Of a DNA stretch of 64,000 bases, positions 39,789-47,626 are shown piece after piece (position 1 is the stretch's first letter; every line of letters begins with the position of its first letter). Under the pieces are notes generated by a model. It worked only from the letters and a program-made list of their open reading frames with translations. It made no database searches and was not told the DNA's origin. Position numbers and translations under genes: made by a program. The DNA comes from a bacterium. Its GTDB lineage: Bacteria > Bacillota > Bacilli > Lactobacillales > Streptococcaceae. The stretch covers positions 124,001 through 188,000 of the forward strand of contig CAJNCY010000003.1 of assembly GCA_905221375.1 (NCBI GenBank), in the 5' to 3' direction.

Positions 39789-41027
39789 ATGAAATTTGTT
39801 GGACTTGTAGGATCAAACTACGATCAATCATATAACCGTAAACTCTTGGAATTTATCCGTCGTCACTTCAAACTCAAATTTGAATTAGAAGTCCTCGAAA
39901 TTGACGAAGTTCCAATGTTTAACCAAGACGAAAAATGGGATGAAAGTTTCCAATTGCGTCTCTTGTATAACAGAATTACTCGTGCTGATGGTGTCATTAT
40001 CGCAACTCCTGAGCACAACCACACAATCTCAGCTTCTCTTAAATCTGTTCTTGAATGGCTTTCATACGAAGTTCATCCATTTGAAAACAAACCAGTCATG
40101 ATTGTGGGAGCTTCTTACTACGACCAAGGTACTTCTCGTGCCCAAGTTCACCTTCGTAAGATTCTTGACGCTCCAGGTGTTAATGCCTATACGCTTCCAG
40201 GAAACGAATTCCTCCTTGGTAAAGCCAAGGAAGCTTTCGACGATGAGGGTAATATCACAAATGAAGGAACTATTAATTTCCTTGAAACATGCTTGGACAA
40301 CTTTGTAAAATATGTGGGAGTCGTTTCAAAATTGAAAAAACCAAAACCAATTGAACCAGAAGATTTATATTGTACAAATTCAATTGCAACTACCATTCAA
40401 GGTGTTGACCCTGATGATCCTGAATGGGTAGAAAAAGCAGCTGAACTTGTTGGAGCTGTTTCAGGAGATACTTACGTTAAATTAGACCACGGTATCTTGA
40501 CAGTTAACCAAATTGACATGTTCTTGAAAGCAATGCCATTTGAATTGACATTTGCAGACGATAATAACCAATTCTTGTACTTTAATAACGCACACCAAGA
40601 TCCAAATACAATGTTTGGTAAACGTGTACGTGCTCAATCAGGAAACCGTTTAGGAACTGTACACGGTTCATTGCCAGATTCTCGAATGAAAAACGTTGAA
40701 TGGGTTGTCGGCGTATTGCGTAATGGGGACCAAGAATATGTCCGTACAATTGTACCAGGAACACCAGAAGGCGTTATTAATACCCATAATTACCAAGCAA
40801 TGTACTATCCAGATGGTTCATATGCTGGAATCAATGAGATTATCTTTAATTTCCAACCATGGCTTGACTGGTACCTCAATACAACTGGTCAACGTCTAGT
40901 TGGTGGAAATGCTGCAGCTCCTGCTGGAGGACATGGTGGAGCAGATGCTACATCTGGAGCTTCTGATGCAGGTGATGCTGGAGGCCACGGTGGTGGCGCA
41001 GACGCTACATCTGGAGCAAGTAACTAA
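39789..41027 (+). CDS. FMN reductase-PAS fusion with two C-terminal ApbE flavinylation motifs
   Basis: 412 residues. Residues 1-185 are an FMN-reductase domain (GSNYDQSYNRKLLEFIRRHF, GVIIATPEHNHTISASLKSVLEWLS). Residues about 230-365 look like a PAS domain: GILTVNQIDMFLKAMPFELTFADDNNQFLYFNN, then a VVGVLRNGDQEYVRT strand. Residues 378-412 are a flexible Gly/His/Ala tail with two repeats, GGHGGADATSGAS and GGHGGGADATSGAS; DATSGAS at 386-392 and 405-411 fits the ApbE target motif D-x-x-S/T-G-A-S/T. No signal peptide. The family role is cytosolic reduction; covalent FMN at Ser392 and Ser411 is my inference. Confidence 0.82.
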   Translation: MKFVGLVGSNYDQSYNRKLLEFIRRHFKLKFELEVLEIDEVPMFNQDEKWDESFQLRLLYNRITRADGVIIATPEHNHTISASLKSVLEWLSYEVHPFENKPVMIVGASYYDQGTSRAQVHLRKILDAPGVNAYTLPGNEFLLGKAKEAFDDEGNITNEGTINFLETCLDNFVKYVGVVSKLKKPKPIEPEDLYCTNSIATTIQGVDPDDPEWVEKAAELVGAVSGDTYVKLDHGILTVNQIDMFLKAMPFELTFADDNNQFLYFNNAHQDPNTMFGKRVRAQSGNRLGTVHGSLPDSRMKNVEWVVGVLRNGDQEYVRTIVPGTPEGVINTHNYQAMYYPDGSYAGINEIIFNFQPWLDWYLNTTGQRLVGGNAAAPAGGHGGADATSGASDAGDAGGHGGGADATSGASN

Positions 41028-41037
41028 TAATAGTTTT

Positions 41038-41060
41038 AGGAACCATTTTGGTTCCTTTTT
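41038..41060 (+). terminator. Terminator of the apbE operon
   Basis: AGGAACC pairs with GGTTCCT around a four- to five-base loop and is followed by TTTTT, 10 bases after the stop. Confidence 0.82.
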
Positions 41061-41322
41061 AAGTGACTCTTTATCAACTGTATTTGGTGGTATGTCTATC
41101 CTTCTCTATGGTATTATCGCAAGCAACGGTTTGAAAGTCTTGATCAAAGAACGTGTTGACTTTAGCCAGATGCGTAACCTAATCATCGCAAGTGTTATGT
41201 TGGTACTTGGACTTGGAGGAGCTATCCTTAAACTTGGTCCAGTTACCCTTTCAGGTACTGCCCTATCAGCCATGACAGGAATCATCTTGAACTTGATCTT
41301 GCCATACGAAAATAAAGACTAA
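41058..41322 (+). pseudogene. Remnant of a uracil permease gene
   Basis: The open frame reads FLSDSLSTVFGG directly joined to MSILLYGIIASNGLKVLIKE, then ends NLILPYENKD. The last 80 residues are the conserved C-terminus of UraA/PyrP uracil permeases (SxLLYGIIASNGLRVLI..). The preceding DSLSTVFGG belongs about 80 residues earlier in an intact permease, so there is an internal deletion fused at a GG repeat, as well as loss of the first half. No start codon or ribosome site. From memory an intact copy precedes ffh in the pneumococcus, so this is a decayed relic in its ancestral place. Confidence 0.78.
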
Positions 41323-41471
41323 TACTCTTCGAAAATCTCTTCAAACCACGTCAACGTCCCTTGCCGTAGATATGGTTACTGACTTCGTTAGTTCTATCCA
41401 CAACCTCAAAACAGTGTTTTGAGCAACCTGCGGCTAGTTTCCTAGTTTGCTCTTTGATTTTCATTGAGTAT
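41322..41471 (+). repeat. BOX element (boxA-boxB-boxC)
   Basis: Plus-strand BOX: TACTCTTCGAAAATCTC at 41323, boxB arms ACTGACTTCGTTAGT, and the boxC end TTTGCTCTTTGATTTTC near 41450. One copy of each module. Inserted immediately at the stop of the uracil permease remnant. Confidence 0.92.
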
Positions 41472-41495
41472 AAGAGTCTAAACATATCAAAAAAC

Positions 41496-41531
41496 GAGCA
41501 TTTCCAATTACGGAAGTGCTCATTTTTCTTC
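41496..41531. terminator. Bidirectional terminator between the permease remnant and ffh
   Basis: GAGCATTTCC pairs with GGAAGTGCTC (one wobble), with T runs on both strands. Confidence 0.78.
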
Positions 41532-41536
41532 TTTCT

Positions 41537-41566
41537 AAAAAAGGAAAGCCCTGAGACCTTCCTTTG
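41537..41566 (-). terminator. ffh terminator
   Basis: Minus strand AAGGAAGGTCTCAGGGCTTTCCTT folds into a stem with an internal bulge and is followed by TTTTTTAG, just after the ffh stop codon. Confidence 0.65.
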
Positions 41567-41568
41567 TC

Positions 41569-43140
41569 TTACTTACGTTTCTTCTTCGCTTTTTTCATTT
41601 TATTCGCCATGCGTTTCATGGACTGTTTCATAGCAAATTCACCGATTTTACCTTTGAGTCCGCCACCAAACATCTGGCTCATATCTGGCATTCCTGCTCC
41701 TCCGAGAGCTGACAAGTCAGGCATACCACCTTGTCCCATCATTCCTTCAAGGGAAGACATATCCATTCCTCCCATATTTGGCATATTTTTAGGAAGGTTG
41801 TTTGGATTGATTCCCATCTGCTTCATCATCTTGTTCATATCTCCAGACATAACACCCTGCATGAGCTGTTTAGCCTGGTTAAAGTCTTTGATAAATTTAT
41901 TGACTTCGACAAAGGTATTTCCAGAACCAGCTGCGATACGACGACGACGGCTTGGATTTAGCAAATCTGGGTTTTCACGTTCTTCAGGTGTCATCGAAGA
42001 CACGATGGCACGTTTGCGCGCAATCTGACGCTCATCCACCTTCATGTTTTGAAGGGCTGGATTATTGGCCATACCTGGAATCATCTTGAGCAAGTCTTCC
42101 ATTGGCCCCATATTTTGCACCTGATCCAATTGATCGATGAAATCATTGAAATCAAAGGTGTTTTCACGCATCTTCTCAGCCATTTCAAGGGCTTTTTGCT
42201 CATCGTATTCCTGAGAAGCTTTCTCAATCAGAGTGAGCATATCCCCCATACCAAGGATACGGCTAGACATACGGTCTGGGTGGAAGGTTTCAATGTCTGT
42301 AATCTTTTCACCCGTACCAGTGAACTTGATTGGTTTTCCAGTAATGTGACGAACTGATAGAGCCGCACCACCACGAGTATCCCCATCAATCTTAGTAAGG
42401 ATAACCCCAGTCACTTCCAACTGAGCATTAAACTCACGCGCAACATTGGCCGCTTCTTGACCAATCATGGCATCAACGACGAGCAAAATTTCATTTGGCT
42501 GAGCCAGTGCTTTCACATCACGAAGCTCATTCATCAGAAGCTCATCAATCTGCAAACGACCTGCCGTATCGATCAAGACATAGTCGTTGTGATTGGCTTG
42601 TGCTTGTTCCAAACCTTGACGTACAATCTCCACAGCTGGAACTTCTGTTCCTAGAGCAAAAACTGGTACATCAATCTGTTGTCCCAAGGTTTTAAGCTGG
42701 TCAATGGCAGCTGGACGATAAATATCCGCCGCAATCATCAAAGGACGAGCATTTTCTTCTTTCTTGAGTTTGTTAGCCAATTTACCGGCAAAGGTTGTTT
42801 TACCAGCCCCCTGCAAACCCACCATCATGATGATTGTAGGAATCTTAGGTGACTTGATAATCTCCGCTGTGTCAGAACCTAAAACAGCTGTCAGTTCCTC
42901 ATCAACGATTTTAATAATCTGTTGCGCTGGATTAAGGGTATCAATGACCTCATGCCCGACTGCACGCTCACGAACTTTCTTGATAAAGTCTTTTACAACA
43001 GGTAAGGCAACGTCGGCCTCAAGCAAGGCCAAGCGAATCTCTTTGGTTGCCTCTTGGACATCAGCCTCTGAGATTTTTCCTTTTTTACGTAGATTTTTAA
43101 AGACGTTCTGCAAACGTTCTGTTAAACTTTCAAATGCCAT
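41569..43140 (-). CDS. ffh: Signal recognition particle protein
   Basis: SRP54 GTPase that with the 4.5S/scRNA targets nascent membrane proteins. 523 residues: N domain (1-90), G domain with GLQGAGKTTFAGKLA (P-loop, about 108), DTAGRLQIDELL and TKIDGDTRGGAALS, and a methionine-rich M domain from about 320 with RRRRIAAGSG binding SRP RNA. A Gly/Met-rich tail (GGMDMSSLEGMMGQGG) is typical of streptococci. Follows ylxM by 11 bases, a conserved pair. Confidence 0.97.
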   Translation of the reverse strand: MAFESLTERLQNVFKNLRKKGKISEADVQEATKEIRLALLEADVALPVVKDFIKKVRERAVGHEVIDTLNPAQQIIKIVDEELTAVLGSDTAEIIKSPKIPTIIMMVGLQGAGKTTFAGKLANKLKKEENARPLMIAADIYRPAAIDQLKTLGQQIDVPVFALGTEVPAVEIVRQGLEQAQANHNDYVLIDTAGRLQIDELLMNELRDVKALAQPNEILLVVDAMIGQEAANVAREFNAQLEVTGVILTKIDGDTRGGAALSVRHITGKPIKFTGTGEKITDIETFHPDRMSSRILGMGDMLTLIEKASQEYDEQKALEMAEKMRENTFDFNDFIDQLDQVQNMGPMEDLLKMIPGMANNPALQNMKVDERQIARKRAIVSSMTPEERENPDLLNPSRRRRIAAGSGNTFVEVNKFIKDFNQAKQLMQGVMSGDMNKMMKQMGINPNNLPKNMPNMGGMDMSSLEGMMGQGGMPDLSALGGAGMPDMSQMFGGGLKGKIGEFAMKQSMKRMANKMKKAKKKRK

Positions 43141-43151
43141 GTTTCTTCCTC

Positions 43152-43484
43152 TTATTCTCTATTATCAATGCTTGTTAAAATTTCTATCTGCTCCTGCAGA
43201 AAATCATCCTTGGGATAGCGCTCCAAAATCTGGTCAAAAATCTGACTGCGAACAATGTAGTCCGAGTACATGTGCAATTTCATCTCATAATCTTCCAGAA
43301 TCTTTTCTGTTCGCTTGATATTGTCATAGACAGCCTGACGACTGACACCAAACTCCTCGGCAATTTCAGCAAGGCTGTAATCATCAGCGTAGTAGAGCTC
43401 GATATAATTCATTTGCTTGTCTGTCAACAGCGCTGCATAAAATTCAAAGAGCGCATTCATACGATTGGTTTTTTCAATTTCCAT
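43152..43484 (-). CDS. ylxM: YlxM-type helix-turn-helix SRP accessory protein
   Basis: 110 residues with [30 protein letters not shown], a sigma-70 region-4-like HTH. YlxM is encoded with ffh throughout Firmicutes and has been linked to SRP GTPase activity in streptococci. The -10 box is only seven bases before the ATG, so the mRNA should be leaderless or nearly so. Confidence 0.92.
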
Positions 43485-43491
43485 AACTTTT

Positions 43492-43500
43492 ATTATACCA
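43492..43500 (-). promoter_or_regulatory. ylxM-ffh promoter abutting the start codon
   Basis: Minus strand TGGTATAAT, hexamer 43492-43497, seven bases (AAAAGTT) before the ATG. No Shine-Dalgarno sequence fits in the gap. Confidence 0.62.
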
Positions 43501-43583
43501 AAAAATAGCCTAATCTACCACACTAGGAAGTCAATACAAGAAGATAGCTAGCTAAATTTGAGAAATTTGAAAAAGACATGAAC

Positions 43584-43961
43584 CTAGCCCCAAGTAATTT
43601 CCAATTGATAGCTGGCAAAGGGATGTCCCTCTTGATTTTGTAGTTGATAATCTAGTTCAATCTTTTGACCATCAACTTCATAGCGACTGGTTTGGATAAC
43701 AAATTCCTGCATCCCCATAGGTGTGGGAATATAGGCTAAACTATCACTATCCTTTAAAAAGCGCATAATGGTCTTGGGATTGGAAAATCGACTCATCACT
43801 AGTTCTTGACCATGAAATTTAATCACTACTTTTTCCTTTTCCTCATTGTAGAAAAGTAAATAGCTATAATCTCCCTTCTTATGCACTTCAACATCATAAA
43901 GCTGGTCAATCACTTCCAACTGCTCATCAAACTGAATCCTATTTCGCATCCGAATCTTCAC
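43584..43961 (-). CDS. DUF1934 family beta-barrel protein
   Basis: 125 residues, all-beta pattern of the DUF1934/YwiB family (calycin-like barrel): MRNRIQFDEQLEVIDQLYDVEVHKKGDYSYLLFYNEE is followed by alternating strands, ending DYQLQNQEGHPFASYQLEITW. Function unknown. The start is GTG (43959-43961), seven bases after AGAGGA. It is transcribed divergently from the HD gene. Confidence 0.78.
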   Translation of the reverse strand: MKIRMRNRIQFDEQLEVIDQLYDVEVHKKGDYSYLLFYNEEKEKVVIKFHGQELVMSRFSNPKTIMRFLKDSDSLAYIPTPMGMQEFVIQTSRYEVDGQKIELDYQLQNQEGHPFASYQLEITWG

Positions 43962-43993
43962 ATCAAGTCCTCTTTCTTGTCTCTTGTCCTACT

Positions 43994-44026
43994 ATTTTAC
44001 CAAAAAGAGCAGTATTTTGCTATAAT
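43994..44026. promoter_or_regulatory. Divergent promoter pair for the DUF1934 and HD genes
   Basis: Leftward TGGTAAAAT (hexamer 43994-43999) and rightward TGCTATAAT (hexamer 44021-44026) are 21 bases apart, so their -35 regions overlap. The rightward hexamer is exactly six bases (GGTCAT) before the HD start codon, predicting a leaderless mRNA. Confidence 0.62.
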
Positions 44027-44032
44027 GGTCAT

Positions 44033-45337
44033 ATGAACGAAAAAGTATTCCGTGACCCAGTTCACAACTACATCCATGTCAATAATCAAATCATCTACGA
44101 CTTGATTAATACAAAAGAATTTCAACGTTTGCGTCGCATCAAGCAACTGGGGACTTCCAGTTATACCTTCCACGGTGGAGAACATAGTCGCTTCTCTCAC
44201 TGTTTAGGAGTCTATGAGATTGCTCGACGCATCACAGAGATTTTTGAAGAAAAATATCCTGAGGAATGGAATCCTGCTGAATCACTTCTCACCATGACAG
44301 CTGCTCTCCTACATGACCTTGGGCATGGCGCCTACTCCCATACTTTTGAAAATCTCTTTGATACAGACCATGAAGCCATCACTCAGGAGATTATTCAAAG
44401 TCCTGAGACAGAGATTCACCAAGTCCTGCTACAAGTGGCGCCTGACTTTCCTGAAAAAGTTGCCAGTGTCATTGATCACACCTACCCTAATAAGCAGGTC
44501 GTGCAACTCATTTCCAGCCAGATCGATGCGGATCGCATGGACTATCTCTTGCGCGACTCCTATTTTACAGGAGCATCTTATGGGGAATTTGACCTGACTC
44601 GCATCCTCCGAGTCATTCGTCCTGTAGAAAACGGTATCGCCTTTCAGCGTAATGGCATGCATGCCATCGAAGACTACGTCCTTAGTCGTTACCAGATGTA
44701 TATGCAGGTCTATTTCCACCCAGCAACACGCGCCATGGAAGTTCTCCTACAGAATCTCCTCAAGCGCGCCAAGGAACTCTATCCTAAAGACAAAGATTTC
44801 TTTTCACGAACTTCTCCACACCTCCTACCTTTCTTCGAAAAAAATGTGACCTTGACTGACTATCTGGCTCTGGATGATGGTGTGATGAATACCTATTTCC
44901 AGCTCTGGATGACCAGTCCTGACAAGATTCTTGCAGATTTATCGCAACGTTTTGTCAACCGCAAGGTCTTTAAATCCATTACCTTTTCACAAGAAGACCA
45001 AGACCAACTTGCAAGCATGAGAAAATTGGTTGAGGACATCGGCTTTGATCCCGACTACTACACTGCCATTCATAAGAACTTTGACCTTCCTTATGATATC
45101 TATCGTCCCGAATCTGAAAATCCGCGAACACAGATTGAGATTTTACAAAAAAATGGAGAACTGGCTGAACTCTCTAGCCTGTCTCCTATCGTCCAATCCC
45201 TTGCTGGCAGCCGCCACGGTGACAATCGTTTCTATTTTCCAAAAGAAATGTTGGACCAAAACAGCATCTTCGCAAGTATTACCCAGCAATTTTTACACTT
45301 GATTGAGAACGATCATTTTACCCCAAATAAAAACTAG
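44033..45337 (+). CDS. HD-domain phosphohydrolase (dNTPase-like)
   Basis: 434 residues. Metal-binding HD signature: HSRFSHCLGVYEIARR (His near 52), ALLHDLGHGAYSHTFE (His-Asp near 98) and ISSQIDADRMDYLLRDS (Asp near 170), the layout of SAMHD1/dGTPase-like enzymes. Substrate not determined. Followed 12 bases later by the HAD phosphatase. No ribosome site; the promoter position points to leaderless translation. Confidence 0.86.
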   Translation: MNEKVFRDPVHNYIHVNNQIIYDLINTKEFQRLRRIKQLGTSSYTFHGGEHSRFSHCLGVYEIARRITEIFEEKYPEEWNPAESLLTMTAALLHDLGHGAYSHTFENLFDTDHEAITQEIIQSPETEIHQVLLQVAPDFPEKVASVIDHTYPNKQVVQLISSQIDADRMDYLLRDSYFTGASYGEFDLTRILRVIRPVENGIAFQRNGMHAIEDYVLSRYQMYMQVYFHPATRAMEVLLQNLLKRAKELYPKDKDFFSRTSPHLLPFFEKNVTLTDYLALDDGVMNTYFQLWMTSPDKILADLSQRFVNRKVFKSITFSQEDQDQLASMRKLVEDIGFDPDYYTAIHKNFDLPYDIYRPESENPRTQIEILQKNGELAELSSLSPIVQSLAGSRHGDNRFYFPKEMLDQNSIFASITQQFLHLIENDHFTPNKN

Positions 45338-45349
45338 AAGAGGAAATTT

Positions 45350-46156
45350 ATGAGTATTAAACTAATCGCCGTCGATATTGACGGAACCCTTGTTAACAGC
45401 CAAAAGGAAATCACTCCTGAAGTCTTTTCTGCCATCCAAGATGCCAAAGAAGCTGGTGTCAAAGTAGTGATTGCAACTGGCCGCCCTATCGCAGGTGTTG
45501 CCAAACTTCTGGACGACTTGCAGTTGAGAGATGAAGGTGACTATGTCGTGACCTTCAACGGTGCCCTTGTCCAAGAAACTGCTGCAGGTCATGAGATTAT
45601 CAGCGAATCCTTAACCTATGAGGATTATCTAGATATGGAATTCCTCAGTCGCAAGCTCGGTGTCCACATGCACGCCATTACTAAGGATGGAATCTACACT
45701 GCCAATCGCAATATCGGAAAATACACAGTACACGAATCAACCCTCGTCAGCATGCCCATCTTCTACCGCACCCCTGAAGAAATGGCTGACAAGGAAATTG
45801 TCAAGTGTATGTTCATCGATGAGCCAGAGATTCTCGACGCTGCCATTGAAAAGATTCCAGCCGAATTTTACGAACGCTACTCTATCAACAAATCTGCTCC
45901 TTTCTACCTCGAACTCCTTAAAAAGAATGTAGACAAGGGTTCAGCCATTACTCACTTAGCTGAAAAACTAGGATTGACCAAAGATGAAACCATGGCTATC
46001 GGAGACGAAGAAAATGACCGTGCTATGCTGGAAGTCGTTGGTAGCCCCGTTGTCATGGAAAATGGAAATCCAGAAATCAAAAAAATCGCCAAATACATCA
46101 CCAAAACAAATGACGAATCTGGCGTTGCCCATGCCATCCGCACATGGGTACTGTAA
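45350..46156 (+). CDS. Cof-type HAD-IIB sugar-phosphate/flavin phosphatase
   Basis: 268 residues. Nucleophile motif AVDIDGTLVNS at residue 6, motif II VIATGRP near 42, cap domain with the IIB pattern, and motif IV GDEENDRAMLEVVG near 215. Such YidA/Cof proteins dephosphorylate sugar phosphates, FMN or erythrose-4-phosphate. AGAGGAAA precedes the ATG. Probably co-transcribed with the HD gene. Confidence 0.92.
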   Translation: MSIKLIAVDIDGTLVNSQKEITPEVFSAIQDAKEAGVKVVIATGRPIAGVAKLLDDLQLRDEGDYVVTFNGALVQETAAGHEIISESLTYEDYLDMEFLSRKLGVHMHAITKDGIYTANRNIGKYTVHESTLVSMPIFYRTPEEMADKEIVKCMFIDEPEILDAAIEKIPAEFYERYSINKSAPFYLELLKKNVDKGSAITHLAEKLGLTKDETMAIGDEENDRAMLEVVGSPVVMENGNPEIKKIAKYITKTNDESGVAHAIRTWVL

Positions 46157-46177
46157 AATAATTTGAATATAGAAAAA

Positions 46178-46220
46178 GCACTCCAAAAGTTAGACAGAAA
46201 AAATCTTACTTTTGGGGTGC
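46178..46220. repeat. Facing IS3-type terminal repeats (IS remnant) forming a hairpin
   Basis: GCACTCCAAAAGTTAGACAG at 46178-46197 resembles the terminal repeat of streptococcal IS3-family elements (TGNACYCCAAAAGTTAGACA). A second inverted copy of its outer 13 bases ends at 46220 (ACTTTTGGGGTGC), giving a short hairpin with nothing between. Confidence 0.55.
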
Positions 46221-46278
46221 AGTTTAAGATTCAGTATTTTTTGTCTCTAGTTCTATCCCCTAAATAATTATTAAATCT

Positions 46279-46321
46279 GAAAAAGGTAGTACATTATGTA
46301 AAACCTTTTTCATTTTTTTAT
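46279..46321 (+). terminator. Terminator after the HAD gene
   Basis: GAAAAAGGT (46279-46287) pairs with ACCTTTTTC (46303-46311) and is followed by ATTTTTTTATTTT. Confidence 0.75.
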
Positions 46322-46452
46322 TTTACTACGAATTAATATTATTTTTTCTAATGATAATTAATCCACTAATCTTCCTTTATAAATATTGCGGTTCTTTTCT
46401 TAGTTAGCTTTTTTTCATAACTCTTTATAAGAATAACCAATAAACTACTTAG

Positions 46453-46847
46453 TTATCCCAAAATAACTAGACTTAATCTCGGGTTTAAAAGCCAATTAAA
46501 ATAAGCAGCCAGTATCCCTCCAAAAGGAGCAAAAATGGTAGCTATTATAAAAGAACTAGAAAGTATCTTTCCAATATTATACACAGTACTTTCTTGTTGC
46601 TGTATTGTTGTAATGGAGACAGAAGCTATTGTAATTAATCCACTCAAAATTGAATAACAAATTCCAAAAAATATCCAATTTTCTACTATTCCACTCGCCA
46701 TAATGACAAGTGGGATGGTTGCCATTGATATATTCATCAATATAAAGGCATCCTTCTTATTCAAAAAAGTAGAAAGAAAGGTTACTGCTATCAAACTTCC
46801 AAATCCAGTAATTGAATAAACAATCCCAACAAGACTATTTGATAATC
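46453..46847 (-). pseudogene. Fragment of a major-facilitator (MFS) transporter
   Basis: About 130 hydrophobic residues, readable as NSLVGIVYSITGFGSLIAVTFL through FGGILAAYFNW, with four likely membrane segments and the LVGIVYSITGFGSLI pattern of MFS efflux proteins. An intact MFS protein has about 400 residues, so two thirds is missing. The frame has no start and is closed by a stop in the end of the CYTH gene, so it is a truncated remnant. Confidence 0.6.
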
Positions 46848-47405
46848 TTAATTACGTCCATTTTTTTCTCTCATTAATTGGACATAGCCCTTTGTTTCTA
46901 TTTTTGAATTTAAAAACGAGAACTCTCCGCACATTTTATCATAAAAATTACTATAATCTTCTTTTGAAAAATCTCCTAAAATCTCTATCTCAAGATAAAA
47001 CCCAAGACCATCAATCTTATCTAGATTAATCGTTTTATTTTCTAATTCATCATGATAAGTCTTTCTATGTTTACTTATTGTGAAAATATTTGAAAATCCA
47101 TCTTGCAAGATATTTCTTACAAATTCTAATTTTTCAGATTCTAACTCTATTTCACTTTCACTCCACATTCCTTGTTTTATCGTATCTTTTCTTGTGAAAA
47201 CACATGCTTTATTATCAGCTTCTTGGCGAATTCTGTAGATAAAGCTACCTACCTCATCATTTTCAAATTCTCTTCCTTTTATTTTAAAATATTCATCAAC
47301 TTGCTTATTTTCACTCTTAAATTTATAAGATTTTTCTAAATATGAAATAGCATTATTATAATCTCTCTCATTGTTTAGTTCAAATCTAACTTCTAATTCA
47401 TTCAT
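46848..47405 (-). CDS. CYTH-domain protein (class IV adenylate cyclase / thiamine triphosphatase-like)
   Basis: 185 residues. Begins with ELEVRFEL, a variant of the CYTH ExExK signature (Arg in place of Lys), then YRIRQEADNKACVFTRKD, EIELESEKLEFVRNIL, KHRKTYHDE and the closing YLEIEI. CYTH enzymes hydrolyse or cyclise triphosphorylated substrates with two metal ions. It is AT-rich compared with core genes and probably acquired. It overlaps a 38-codon frame upstream by 8 bases and shares its promoter. Confidence 0.8.
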   Translation of the reverse strand: MNELEVRFELNNERDYNNAISYLEKSYKFKSENKQVDEYFKIKGREFENDEVGSFIYRIRQEADNKACVFTRKDTIKQGMWSESEIELESEKLEFVRNILQDGFSNIFTISKHRKTYHDELENKTINLDKIDGLGFYLEIEILGDFSKEDYSNFYDKMCGEFSFLNSKIETKGYVQLMREKNGRN

Positions 47406-47514
47406 TAATTTTACCTCTCAATTCTTCAAAGGCTGAAGTCTTTTTACATTCACTCAGTCTATAGTAAGTTTCTGTAGATGTTTTATGGACAAAAAGCCTA
47501 ATATTTTCTTGCAC
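47398..47514 (-). CDS. Possible small protein (38 residues) coupled to the CYTH gene
   Basis: GTG at 47512-47514 opens QENIRLFVHKTSTETYYRL and closes at TGA 47398-47400, overlapping the CYTH start. The overlap suggests coupling, and the frame fills the leader. But the GTG lies only two bases after the -10, upstream of the predicted transcript start, so it may be the C-terminal stub of a lost gene. No recognised family, no signal peptide. Confidence 0.3.
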   Translation of the reverse strand: MQENIRLFVHKTSTETYYRLSECKKTSAFEELRGKINE

Positions 47515-47516
47515 TC

Positions 47517-47545
47517 ATTTTAGCACTTCAATATAATACTGTCAA
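47517..47545 (-). promoter_or_regulatory. Promoter of the CYTH transcript
   Basis: Minus strand consensus TTGACA (47540-47545), 17-base spacer, TAAAAT (47517-47522). Confidence 0.75.
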
Positions 47546-47567
47546 CATTTTTTATTTATTTTCATTA

Positions 47568-47583
47568 AATACATATTTGTATT
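47568..47583. promoter_or_regulatory. Palindrome upstream of the CYTH promoter, candidate operator
   Basis: AATACATATTTGTATT is a perfect inverted repeat of AATACA around four bases, centred about 30 bases upstream of the -35. Its ATACAAAT half is shared with the repeats in the promoter of the adjacent PlcR-type regulator. Confidence 0.45.
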
Positions 47584-47593
47584 GTTTTGGATT

Positions 47594-47623
47594 AAAAAAA
47601 CGATGCTTAATTGAACATCGTCT
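47594..47623 (-). terminator. Terminator of the PlcR-type regulator gene
   Basis: ACGATG pairs with CATCGT around a ten-base loop and is followed on the minus strand by TTTTTTTAATCC. Confidence 0.75.
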
Positions 47624-47626
47624 TTA

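Noticed and set aside
40900..41322. 140-codon plus-strand frame with an ATG start
   Set aside because: The first third is the flavin-acceptor tail read in the wrong frame; only the last 85 codons (uracil permease end) are protein-like, and no start serves them.
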